Shown in pieces: positions 36,391-46,979 of a DNA stretch of 64,000 nucleotides; within the stretch, counting starts at the first letter, position 1; every line of letters begins with the position of its first letter. Where the stretch lies: contig NW_006917100.1 of the NCBI RefSeq assembly GCF_000516985.1, positions 1,849,490-1,913,489 on the forward strand, written 5' to 3'. Origin of the DNA: Pestalotiopsis fici W106-1 (lineage: Eukaryota > Ascomycota > Sordariomycetes > Amphisphaeriales > Sporocadaceae). Below the pieces are notes generated by a model, which did not search any database, had not been told where the DNA came from, and was given only the letters and a program-made list of their open reading frames with translations. Position numbers and translations under genes: made by a program.

Positions 36391-37829
36391 TTCCATTAGT
36401 CTCATCTCATTTCATCATGTTCATTATCTTGGGATGGGTTCATATCGGTGGTGCATGTACAGGTAGATCATCTTGTTTCGTGTCTTTTTTTTCTTTTTTC
36501 TTTTCGGTGGCAAATGGTCTGGATTGGCCTTGGACTATGTCTGCTCGGGTTGCTGATAAGCTCGAGCTCGGTTCGGAGCACAATGGGTGGGAGTATCGGA
36601 TGGACCACTAGCATTATACCCTTATTACTACTGCTTTTGATTTTCTTAGAGGAAAAAACACAAACAAACAAACACTACCATGGTATTGGGTGCATCCAAT
36701 GTGAGAAAGAGAAGAAAAAAAGATATGGATACAGGAATATTTCAGACGGTCGGCGTAGGATGGAGGGTACATTGTTCAAGGTTACAGGATAGGAAGTGCA
36801 TTGGCTGCATGCTTCGGTTGGAGTACCTTGACATTGGGACTACATGTTTTATATTCCATCTCAGTAATAATAATAATATTTATTCAAAATCAGGAGTAGC
36901 TGCTTCGGCGGGTCCACGCACACACACCCGAAGCCCACATTATACTGATCTCGGGAACCTGTCTCGTTATTGATTCTGGCCTCTGGGACCCGCCACCGAT
37001 GGATGCTGAGACAGGAATCTGCAACGTTCGAATACTTTTGTCATTTCGCACCACGCGGAGTTATGGTCGGCTTGTGGCGATATAGCTGCATATCAGTTAT
37101 ACTACTTCCCGGTTTCGTGCCGCAAATTGGAACAGTTACCGTTTTCTGGGCTTTGGTATGACTGACGCTCTTAGTTTCTTTATTTTTTCTGTTTTGAAAA
37201 AAAAAAAAAATAACCGTATTCTCAGACGTAAGAATTACCTCTGCTACCTTGATCAGCATCTGCATCACTATTCAAGATCATTGTTGATCCACATTGGGCC
37301 TCTGTCGCCACGCACCACACGCCATGACTTTGACGTCCAACCGGAACTAGATATATACAGAAAGCAGGTAATTCTCAGGGAATGGGGTACGATTGCAGCA
37401 TTTGGGGAAGCATCGTTCCATGGAGGAAATCATTCTCTTGCGCTTGTCGCGGCGTGGCGGCGAACTTTGCATAACATGAGCTTCTGAGATTCCCTGAATG
37501 TGGTATGAAAAATGTCTAGTGACTCCTCCCAGTGCTCCAAAGAAGTCTTACTTCTTGCATCACTATAGCGTCAAAATATCAAACATTGCATTATTCACTA
37601 CTCTTATGGTAATAGTTCATGCAGTAAAGATGCTAAGCATGTTACAATAATCGTGATTGTTTTTCTTTGCTTACATTGTGACCAGAACGATGAGCCCCTG
37701 ATGTGAAACATGCCTAAGTGAAGACCATATTCGCCATGTATAGGGCCATGGTGGAGATGGACTGAGCCTTACTCTTCAGGCCAAGTGTATTATCTTCCAT
37801 TATGCCTTTGGTCCATGTTCAACACCGAT

Positions 37830-38485
37830 GACCAGCGCATGGAGCCAGAGAGATCGGATTCGCAAAGCTGTACCTCTGTCAATCACTCCGAAATGTCCTT
37901 ATGCAGCTGATCTCGTAGTGTTTCTTCAGTCCGTCTTCAGGGGCGCCCCATTCCCCCCGGCAATGACTCAAAGCTGCATACTGCGAATTGGTCCCAGATG
38001 TACGATGTACTGTTGGGGTAAGCAGAACTGTGCTTTTGTGTCTAACATCCAACCGTGGCTCTGGAGAGCTGAAAATGGAGCCGTTGTGTCACTCGTGTTT
38101 CCGGGACCATTTTCCCAACCATGAGCTTGCAAGATTCATGATGCTTTCAGGAAAGCTTAGACTTGTTGCGACCAATGCTGCCTGATCATGACTTTCAGCA
38201 ATCAGAGAGACTTGCCAGCCAATGGCGTTATCAAGGTTGGCGGTTTCAATCCGAAGAGCCCTCCTCTTGATTATGAGGTCGAAGTGGCTCGTACCCGAAA
38301 CGATTGTGGTACCCAGAACAGCCACTCATGATATGTTTAGGGCTGTTGTTCTCGAGTGTTCTGAAAAGCACTTTGCACAGACGGCAACCTTGAGCAGCAG
38401 ATTCTACCAAACGCTTAAAAGGCTTCGGGTTTTTGAGAGAGTTTGTAGAACTTGCCACGCTTAAATGTCGTGATCGGAATATCAC
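37830..38485 (-). pseudogene. Decayed HET-domain (heterokaryon incompatibility) gene fragment
   Basis: Read on the minus strand, three frames carry successive pieces of a HET protein. The N-terminal SAAQGCRLCKVLFRTLE resembles the AEAGCxLCxLL segment that precedes HET domains. After a frame change comes SHFDLIIKRRAL...NLASSWLGKWSRKHE, ended by TGA at 38089. The same frame then continues with TSGTNSQYAALSHCRGEWGA, matching the HET core QYAALSYCWG. In a third frame LRIRSLWLHALVIG matches the core LGIRYLWIDALCI. At least one stop and two frame changes separate these parts, so no functional product is expected. Intact relatives act in non-self recognition between fungal strains. The whole copy could be an old paralogue degraded by drift or RIP. 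Confidence 0.65.
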
Positions 38486-39431
38486 AACGTGCTTGACGAA
38501 GCTCGTTTAGATAAAGAAAAGGCGGCCTTATCTGCGATGTTTGCAACGCTGATTTTAACCATCAGGGCTGGGACGACGTGTTGTCGGATTCTCTGGTGGC
38601 AACCAAATTATAAGTAATAACTGATTGATAAACGATATTGTCTCAGTAAATCTGGGCGCGAGGCAGGAGATAAGTCCGCTCCTGCCCAACTAATCACAAA
38701 GTAAAATATTTTTGGTGTTAAGGAACCAAGAAATAGCAAGAATTGTGAAAACCCAAAGACTCCCAAGACGGCCAAGATCATGTTCAGTTAGAAAAGAATG
38801 CACGAGATAACTCCACCAGGGTTATTCTAAGCCTCTCAATAATAGGAACGAACTCCAGCATATGTCGGTTTTATAAATAAATGCATCAGAGATACAAACT
38901 ATTATTAACCATTAGTTCTATAGTGCGGTCGGTGAGTTTATTCTACGGATTGGATAGGAAGATTCTCTGAATACCTAGACACTCTGGGGAATCGAAAGGA
39001 GGACCCGATGCCCGGCACTCCTATCAAACTCAATCATTGCTTTTGGCTACTACGACTCCGCCAGAATATCTACCGCCTTTATTTGTTTATCATCTGCTCG
39101 CCATGGTCTTGTACCGACGTTAGTATGAGTCTGTAGCACCAGCAGTGCTATATATAGCACAGTTATTCTTATTTACAATCAATCTAGGACAAAATTAATT
39201 GGATTCATTCAGGGACATGTTTGGTTAACTTTTCTAGAGTTGCCTAGCGGATAGGATTCATAGTACAACTTGCAAGTCTCCTAGCCTCCCAACGATGAAT
39301 GACTGATGGTAAGGAAAGGAATCTTTCAGATTCTGAAAATATACAACGCCCCCAAGAGAGATAGTCCTGTTCTGCCTACATTCAAGGAAATTCATGACAT
39401 AAAATATTGGCAACGAAAAAAAGGGGGGGCA
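38486..39431. other. AT-rich non-coding stretch, possible degraded repeat
   Basis: No coding sequence. The base composition looks more AT-rich than its neighbours, and a perfect 16 bp palindrome GTGCTATATATAGCAC lies at 39145-39160. It could be a RIP-degraded mobile element next to the HET pseudogene. No terminal repeats or transposase remnants were identified. Confidence 0.35.
39145..39160. repeat. Perfect 16 bp palindrome
   Basis: GTGCTATATATAGCAC equals its own reverse complement. It lies in AT-rich non-coding sequence. Its function is unknown. Confidence 0.85.
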
Positions 39432-40746
39432 CTAAACACCATCGGCAAATGATGCACCTCCCGCATTCATATCAACAGCCATGCTATGCTTGAGCCCACA
39501 GACCTCAAACAGCTTGACAGGGGTGATGTTCTCGGGGGTACCGACAACACCCTGGTTCTTGAGGCGGAGCAGAGTCTCGCGGATGGCAATGTAGGCCGGA
39601 GCAAGCGTAGCAAAGCTAAAGATCATGATGCGGAAGCCCATCTCGCGTGCCTCTTCGACGGTGATGGTAGGGCTCTTGCCGTTCTCCACCGAGTTGAGCA
39701 GCAGCGGCCAGGGAGCCAGGTCCTTGACGGCCTGACGCGCCTGCTCCTTGGACGTGAAGCCTTCGAGCAGGCCCACGTCGGCGCCCTCTTCCCGAGCCGC
39801 CCGCAGCCGCGAGATGCACTCGTCGTAACCCAGCGACTGCAGCGCGTCGGTCCTCGCAATGAGCACAAAGTCGGACTGCAGGCGCACGCGGGCGGCGTGG
39901 GCGGCGCGGATGCGCGCCAGGTATTCCTCGCGGGGCACCACCTTCTTGCCGCTCAAGTGGCCGCACCGCTTCATGAGGACCTGGTCTTCCAGGTGGGCAC
40001 CGGCGACGCCGGCTCGGATGTACTGCTCGACTGTGCGCGCGGCCATGATGGGACCTAATGAGGGGTGTTAGTTGCTTGAGGTTGGTGACGGAAAGGGGGG
40101 CATGTCATTTCTCACCTCCATAGCCAGTGTCCATGTCTGCAATCAGAGGTGGGCCGAATGGGTCGAGGTTGGCAATCATTTCGGCATTTTCTCGCATCTC
40201 GTGGAGCTGAGCAATAGCCAAGTCGGGTTGGCCAAGACGGGAAGCAGTGGTTCCAGCACCTGTCTGGACTAGAGTGTTATTACATATCTCTTATGCTTAC
40301 CACGTGTCGAGGTGTATTATCATTTCACGTACCATGTACATGGCGTTGAAGCCAAGCTCAATAGCAGTCCGTGCCGACAAGCCATCATAGACTCCAGGGC
40401 ATACGATCAACTCATTGGTCTCAAGGAGCATCTTGCGAAGCTTCTTGGCTCCAGTAGTAGGCTCTTGAACGCTCGAGGCTACGTGGTTGAGCTGCAGCCA
40501 TGTGTCATTGATGGCCTTGAGGGCGGCCTTTGGCTCGTCGTGGCCGTTGACGCCATTGGTGCCGTTCTCGGACGCATCCGACTCAAGCAATGGCCCGTCA
40601 GGAGCGATATTGACGGTCTCAATGTTTGGGTGTGGCTTGACGGGCGCGGCAAAGCTCTCAGATAGGGCTTCGGCTTGGAGGACAATTGAAGACTCATTCT
40701 CCAGTCGCGAGACTGGGTCTTGAGGCTGAAGCGTTGCGACTGACAT
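39432..40746 (-). CDS. Isocitrate lyase/PEP mutase family enzyme, oxaloacetate hydrolase-like
   Basis: Three exons, 40746-40333, 40263-40116 and 40054-39432, give 394 aa with phases closing. A second in-frame ATG at 40761 would add five residues. The N-terminal 100 residues are variable. The TIM-barrel core then shows KLRKMLLETNELIVCPGVYD, GAGTTASRLGQPDLA, the metal-binding LIADMDTGYGGP, and the active-site loop EDQVLMKRCGHLSGKKVV with catalytic Cys. FVLIARTDALQSLGYDE, ADVGLLEGFTSKEQA and LLLNSVENGKSPTITVEEA follow. This pattern is closest to fungal oxaloacetate hydrolase (oxalate plus acetate from oxaloacetate) and its paralogues. Many paralogues have other or unknown 2-oxoacid lyase activity, so oxalate production is possible but unproven. 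There is no signal peptide, so it is probably cytosolic. Confidence 0.85.
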
Positions 40747-43700
40747 GATGAATATGTACAAAGAAATATAAAGATAATCGTTGCAAAGTGGGTAGAATGT
40801 GGAGATAAACGTTGTAAGACAAGTGTAGATCTTGTGGCAGTGCTCTGATATCTCTCCATTGACGTGGCAGAAGACTCCTATTTATACTTGCGAATACGCT
40901 TTTCATCTCTTCAACCGATATGCTTTCTCGAGGACTGGTTTATTCGATCGAGAAGTCCGGATTTCCGTTCTGGGAGGAGGTCGACTATCCGGAACCCGAA
41001 TTCTTTGGCGTATCTCGGCGCGCATTCGCATACACACTCAACTAATGGCTTATCAGCCAAGACACGATCATTGAAAGATTGCGACAACAACTGATCCTCC
41101 GACATGTATGCCAATGTTTCAGGCGGAGGGCAAATCCCCATCCTGGTCATGGGGGATGGCATCAAAGGAGGGATTAATCGCGGCAATGTTGACCTCGTCG
41201 CGCTTAGAGGTTGCCGATACGCACGGAAAAGGCCTCCTTGGCGACGACCTGTAAAAGTCTCGAGGTCGAGAACCGGTTCACGGACTTGGCGAACAAGCCT
41301 ACGCGTTGTTGATCATTTCTCGTTGCTTTTTCAAAGACCGAAGCGCCACAATAATGCTACCATCTTGGCTCTTTTCCTCGAGTCTTACAACCAGGATCGG
41401 AAGAATACGGCCTCACAAATCATTGTTGAGAGAAGTATATTGGCAAGAGAAATTCTATTACACATGATATCTTGGCTTCTGTAGAATACATCGTTACGGC
41501 GACCACCTAGGCGGCCTCAGATCGCATTGATGTGAACGAGCATGGCAGGTTACACCGAGGAACTGCTCTCAAGAACCTTGGTAATCCAGTCATTCATTCA
41601 ACCATCAACCAATGTTAGTGACGTGTCGAGAAAGCAGGAGAACGTGACAGAAAAGTCCTGAGACAGCATGAAAAAGGCCAACATTGCACTATCTTGGCAT
41701 ATTTTCCTCCCTTTTATTTCCAACACATGTGCCAGCCACCATTGACAGCTGAAAACGAAATTCTCTAATCATTTCTATTGACTCGATGAAGCTGCTCTTG
41801 ATTCTCTCAAGCATGAGGCCATGTGTAGCATGACTTATTGTCTACTATCACATGAATATGTTAATTACTTTTGGTTATGGCGTACGACGTACGTGATGCA
41901 TTTTGCCCATAAAGATTGTGAGAGCACAACTGGGCTCAAGGGGCAGATCTTAACTTACATCATTGATTAGCAATGATCTCAACGAGGAGTTTGCCAAGTC
42001 TAATAGCTTCAGATTGGCGCTATAGTGGATATTCTATACGCCATGCTACACAATAGAAACCAATGGAGCCTGATTAGTTCATAGCGGGCCGTGCCGAGCT
42101 CTTTGAAGCCCTGCAACAGACCCTTTCCGGTCCAACTGTTATCTCAAGCCCGATATCAATGACAGGGCTGTTTAGAGAAGCCTTCCCTATTCTAGCAATA
42201 CCTAATTTGCCCACCATCTATGATGGAGCATGCTGACGCGTCGGCTGAATATATGCCACTGATAAATCTATCCAATCGGCCCCTCAAGGTGTGCAAATCG
42301 ACGATTAGGGGAGCCTCAAAACGATCGGCATATAGCTTACGTGCATAAGATGCTAGCCTTTTGTTACATTCGATGCAATACCATGTCGAGATCGTAAAGG
42401 AAAAAGCCGAGGCCAATGATGATACACCGTCTGCGGGATATACTGCCACGTTATTTGTCATAAGACACTTACCATTCCGGAGATAAGTTTCAGGGGCAAT
42501 GGCATCATACTCTATAGTCATAACATGTGTCTCAGAAGTTTGGTTGAAAGAACTATACTAGGATGGCTTTGAATGAAATTTGAGACTCGTTATGCCTGAA
42601 TGGCTTTCCACAGCATATAATCACAGAAACGATGTCAACCTATTTCTAATCAAAGTCTGTTCACACGGCACTCGGTAGGAGTGACAGCTGATGCAGCCAC
42701 GCCGTCAAACGGCCGAACCGGTGTGGAAACACCAAGCTTAAGGCGGCGGATTTGCAACTAGTAAACTAGTACAAGCTTATATGCATCGCCCAGCCCCGGA
42801 AATGGCCATCCGCTATCTCCCCGAGCACCCTTCGCAGGGTCTTGACAAGTGTTTTCCTAGGCAACGTCTAGGTTCCGCTCCGGCACGTGCCGTATACCAA
42901 GATCCGCCAAGTCTCTGGCCCAATGTGATCTACAATCCGACTACTCCATCTTGCTCGATAACTCCGTCCTTCGTAAGAACCATGACCCCGATGTCTCCGG
43001 TGGGGCCCGGGGATGCGTGAACAGTCTGGGGTTATCGTGGAGCAGATTCGTATATCCCAGACTAACTCCACGATGGATCTGGCACCTTACCCGTTTACGA
43101 CGATGCTGCAGATGAACAAACAAGCAGAGCGGATATGAAGAGCTACCCTACCGGGCAGTGGGACCGAGTGTGGATCGCGAGCCCGGCTAAAGTTCTAAAG
43201 ATCCCGGACCGCCAAGCCAGAGCTGAGACGGCACGTTGGTGCTTGAAAGTCTTGTCCGATCCGCAGATAAGTATCCATCCATAGCTTTGCGACTCCGGTT
43301 TCCCCCCTCTCGCAACTCGTTCACTGGCTCGAGTAGTGGAACACTCCTTTTGCTGGTCCAGGTTTATTACTCAAGTACATGCGCGCCGAGACCTGCTTGC
43401 TGGCCTTTCCCTTCCGCCGTTGCATACTTGGCTCCTTCGCCGCTGAGCTGTAGCCCGGGTTTCCAAGAAAACGCCCAGCATCTCCCAAGACATCCCAAGA
43501 CAATTCCAAGAACTTCCAAGAAAATCGGTGCGCCCGGCATGGGGCAACAAACGCCGAAGCGTGGGGGGACTTTTGGACTCTGGAGATTCTCCCGAAAGGA
43601 CGAAATTCGAAATTTCTGTAGCGGAGATGGAAAAGGTCTCGGTGTTTTTTTTTCTCTCTATCAATCGCGACCCCCTCGAGAATTGAGGAGTGCATATTTG

Positions 43701-44038
43701 CGCTTCTGCCGCGCATCACCTGCATCAACAACACTGCATTACTGAATGTTGTTATAGTAGCCAAGACGGAACAACTCGGGAGGCCTCAGATCGCCGGTCA
43801 CAACGTTGCCGTAGAGCCGATTGATCGTTGTTATCGCCATCTCCTTCGTCTCTGGGCGCCCCTCTGAGTCTCTTGGGCCAAACTGCACGCTTCTGTAGAT
43901 TGTGCAGATAACAAACTGCCTGTGTCGACTAGGACCAAGCAACCAAAGTGCCTCTTAAGATCTCCCAGCTCTGCTTCAGTCCACGGTTCATTACCGACAA
44001 CAGCATATTTGATCAAAATCTCAAACAAACGTATCAAT
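40747..44038. other. Intergenic region between the ICL/PEPM-type gene and the DUF1275 gene
   Basis: Both flanking genes read outward, so both promoters lie here. No convincing gene is seen. Open frames at 41104-41484 (+), 42192-42521 (-) and 43236-43745 (+) match no family I know. A phased CCAAGA array sits at 43463-43521. The part near 41700-42650 is AT-rich. Confidence 0.45.
43463..43521 (+). promoter_or_regulatory. Array of five CCAAG(A) words at about 10-11 bp spacing
   Basis: CCAAG starts at 43463, 43485, 43495, 43506 and 43516. The steps are 22, 10, 11 and 10 bp, so all copies face the same side of the helix. It lies about 520 bp upstream of the DUF1275 start. A phased transcription-factor array is inferred. 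No known factor is assigned. Confidence 0.45.
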
Positions 44039-45017
44039 ATGTCAGACGAAGAGAAGGTCGTTGAGACTCCCCCTGACCCGACGCTTGGTCACCGAGATGA
44101 ATCTACGAGTCGCAAATACCGCCTGGGCAAGCACTTTTCAGAAGAGGTCGACACTGCGGCAGGCTACATACCTCTATTGATTTGTTGTTTTGTTACTGGA
44201 CTTACAGATGGAACATTATACAATGGTTAGTAGTCCGCCATAAACATTTCGGTCCAAAGAAGTCGTGTTTCTGATGCTTGTTTTTCACATAGCATACGGC
44301 ACTTTTGTTTCCATGCAGACAGGTAAGCACCAATGAGCGCCGAAAAAAAGGCCACCACTTGTACAATCGAGTGCATCAAGCAATCTGATCAGAACCGGCA
44401 CAGGAAACACGATATTCGTGGCGCTGGGCACGTCAGGACAGAACAACAAACCATTTGGCTGGGCCCGCTCGCTCTGCTCCATCGGCTGCTTCACCATAGG
44501 CTGCCTGCTCTTTGCGCGCTTCCACAAGCTCCTGGGCGGCGCGCGGCTGCGGCGGACGGTCCTGGGCTCCTTTTTCCTGCAGACCGTCTGCGTCATGGTG
44601 GCGGCGGCCATCATCCAGGGCGGCGTCATTGACGGGCGGTACCCGTCGCAGCGGGACCCCGACGACGTCAACTTCACCGAGCTGGCCGCCGTCGCCCTGC
44701 TCTCGTTCCAGGCCGCGGGCCAGATCGTCAACAGCCGCGGCCTCGGCGTCAGCGAGGTGCCCACCGTGGTCATCACCAGCCTCTTGTGCGATCTCGTCAG
44801 TGATGAGCGGCTGCTGGCGCGGTACAATGCCAATGACAAGCGCAACCGCCGCGCCATTGCCTTTGTGCTTACCCTCGTCGGTGCAATTTGTGGTGGCTGG
44901 ATCTCAAAGGCCACGGGCATGGTGCAGCCCAGCTTGTGGTTTGTGGCTGCCATCAAGGCGGCAATTACCGTTGGCTGGCTCGGTTGGGGTGGCTTGTGGA
45001 AGCTTCGCCGACTGTGA
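44039..45017 (+). CDS. DUF1275 (YoaK-like) membrane protein
   Basis: Three exons, 44039-44225, 44293-44322 and 44404-45017, give 276 aa. The middle exon is only 30 nt. Both its junctions are near consensus (GTTAGT...ATAG, GTAAGC...ACAG) and it encodes AYGTFVSMQTG, the most conserved part of the family. A hydrophilic N-terminus of about 45 residues is followed by roughly six hydrophobic segments. The family signature runs GLTDGTLYN-AYGTFVSMQT-GNTIFVALG. The later FTELAAVALLSFQAAGQIVN and SEVPTVVITSLLCDL segments fit. DUF1275 proteins are found in bacteria and fungi and their function is not established. Transport or membrane stress roles have been guessed. It is convergent with the MFS gene. 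Confidence 0.88.
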
Positions 45018-45314
45018 ACTCCTTGGACTGTCAAAGTGACTAGGCTCCTCTCGACTTGCAGGATCTGTTAATTGCCCAAGGCAGGTTGCTAAGTATGTTG
45101 ACCAGTCGCGGAAAAGGGGTCATAATTAATGCTACGGCCCGAATCATATATAGTGAACAAACTATAACATCGGATTTAGTTTGAGTCAAGGATGTTCACT
45201 TTAAGCCATCAACACTCAAAAGCCTTGAGTTCATCAATGTGCAGCGTCAACACAGCCTCTACATGGAGGATGATAGTTGCTAGTATATAAGGTATCGAGG
45301 ATTACATAACTACA

Positions 45315-46979
45315 TTAATGGATATCTGTCCCCGTTGCAGATTGAGCCTGCGCGTGTTTTCTTTCCTTCCTCACCCGCTTCTTTTCTTCCTTTCTCTTCC
45401 GCCATTTGATGCCATTCTTCATGATCAAAAAGAGAACGGGGGCCAGGCCGAGCTGCAGAGCCCCCAATATGAAAAATGCCCACCCGCTTCCAATTCCGTT
45501 AATCATTGGTTGAATGACGGCACTAGCAGCAGCGCCTACAAGACATCTCGTCAAGTTATTGCTGGCCGTTGCCGCGCCGGCGTTGCCCGGGTTGACATCC
45601 ACAATAAGCGTATTGGTAGTGTTGCTGAAGCCTATCATGCCTACGCCTATGAGAAACAACAAAACGCAGGGCACTGCGAGATGCGCTCGGTATTGCAGTG
45701 CCCAGCCCCAGGCCAAAAGCACCACCGAGGAAAGCAGCAGCAGCGGTATGCCAATTTCAAGCCTGGCCTTTTCGATAGGAAAGTTGGAAAGATCTTGTTG
45801 TCTACTTTGTTCAAAAGGGACGCCGAGCTTTTTGCAGTGACGTCGGTAGTTCCAGTTGACAAACTTGCCCATGATGATGGCGGCCACGATTGAACCCCCT
45901 CCCATGGGTAAATACATCAAGCCGACCTTGAGCTCGTCGAAGCCGTATATATCGGCGAATTGTGCGGGCATTGAAGTGGCGATGGCGTAGAACCCAGCGA
46001 AAACAAGGGAGCTATACATGAGTAAGATGAACATTTCCAATTCAAAGAGAATCTGGAGACTGCGCAAGGGGTTCGGTCTGTTCATCTTGAGCTTGCGCCT
46101 TTGCGAAGTATGAGTGGTGATTTTCTGCAAGGCCAATTCATCACCGCTGCGCTTGGCTTTCCATTTCGTGAGAGCGTCTGATATGAGCTGCCAAAATGTT
46201 CGGAAGAATGGATGCGGACGCTCGCTGCCATCGCCCACGACATTTCGGCACGTCTCAGGCATAAACAGGGCATAGAGAAAGAAGACAGCCCCCGCCAAGA
46301 TGGCCAGGAACCAAAATATCCATCGCCACCCAAGATAGGCGGCCAGTAATCCACCGATAACCGGTCCGAGCGAGGGTGCGAGGATGATTGGGACGGTCAC
46401 GAAGCCGACATATTGGCCACGTTCGGCCGATGTGACAATATCAGCTACCACAGCTTGACACAGTGCCACTGTGGTACTGGAGCCGGCTGATTGCAGCATG
46501 CGCAATATGAGCAGGGCTACATAATTTGGAGCCAAAGCACAGCCAATATTGGCAGCGATATAAATGACGAAGCAAATCAAGTAAGCTGGGCGACGACCTG
46601 TGCTGTCGGCAAATGAACCAATAAACATTGGAGTAATTCCTTGAAATATCTGCCATGAAGTTAGTAGGGGATTCGAAAGGGCCACAAACAAGCTCGTTAT
46701 ACATACCATGTACGTCGTCACCGTCAAGTTGGCCTGGGCCTCAGTGATATTGAAGTCAATAGCCAATAGGTTCAGTGCCGGGAGATATATCTGGGCTGTT
46801 AAAGGCGAGAAGAAGGCAGCCAGGGCTGCACCGAGAACGATACTTCTTTTCTCCCATGTTGTAAACACCGAGTATTTGGGTGCAGCCTCTTCCGTTGGCT
46901 GCTCGCTAATGGGCTCCGCGTTTGGGGGTATTGCATCCACTGACTGCTTGGTGGTTTTGCTCTGCGCGTCTGTAGACAT
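45315..46979 (-). CDS. MFS transporter, DHA1 (drug:H+ antiporter) type
   Basis: I model two exons, 46979-46707 and 46649-45315, giving 535 aa. The 57 nt intron (GTATGT...CTAAC...GGCAG) has no stop and is a multiple of three, so unspliced RNA would encode a 554 aa form. Splicing restores the expected TTYM-IFQGITPMFIGSF join in transmembrane segments 2-3. The protein has a hydrophilic N-terminus, 12 predicted membrane segments and a basic C-terminal tail. DHA1 signatures are FADSTGRRPAYL (motif A), LRMLQSAGSS, and the motif C region PIILAPSLGPVIGGLLAAYL ending in GWRWIFW. It resembles fungal Qdr/Tpo-like and quinate-like exporters. The substrate is unknown. It sits at the plasma membrane by family. 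Confidence 0.88.
   Translation of the reverse strand: MSTDAQSKTTKQSVDAIPPNAEPISEQPTEEAAPKYSVFTTWEKRSIVLGAALAAFFSPLTAQIYLPALNLLAIDFNITEAQANLTVTTYMVCITSLFVALSNPLLTSWQIFQGITPMFIGSFADSTGRRPAYLICFVIYIAANIGCALAPNYVALLILRMLQSAGSSTTVALCQAVVADIVTSAERGQYVGFVTVPIILAPSLGPVIGGLLAAYLGWRWIFWFLAILAGAVFFLYALFMPETCRNVVGDGSERPHPFFRTFWQLISDALTKWKAKRSGDELALQKITTHTSQRRKLKMNRPNPLRSLQILFELEMFILLMYSSLVFAGFYAIATSMPAQFADIYGFDELKVGLMYLPMGGGSIVAAIIMGKFVNWNYRRHCKKLGVPFEQSRQQDLSNFPIEKARLEIGIPLLLLSSVVLLAWGWALQYRAHLAVPCVLLFLIGVGMIGFSNTTNTLIVDVNPGNAGAATASNNLTRCLVGAAASAVIQPMINGIGSGWAFFILGALQLGLAPVLFLIMKNGIKWRKRKEEKKRVRKERKHAQAQSATGTDIH

Larger units (their letters stand above)
34606..37829. other. Non-coding region downstream of the medusa-like gene
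   Basis: No gene recognised. It holds the 3' flank of medA. Repeats include T22 at 35503-35524, GCCT tandem copies around 35979-35998 and TTTC tandem copies at 36363-36390. An AATAAT-rich patch lies near 36866. Frames are short and low complexity. Confidence 0.5.

Noticed and set aside
41104..41484. 126-codon plus-strand frame upstream of the ICL/PEPM-type gene
   Set aside because: No family resemblance, overlapped by open minus frames, and it lies where the promoter is expected.
42192..42521. 109-codon minus-strand frame
   Set aside because: Reasonable composition but no recognisable motif and no consistent neighbouring exon found. Kept as a possible relic only.
43236..43745. 169-codon plus-strand frame before the DUF1275 gene
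   Set aside because: Low-complexity Pro/Ser/Arg composition, no homologue recognised, and it includes the phased CCAAGA array, which suggests regulatory DNA.
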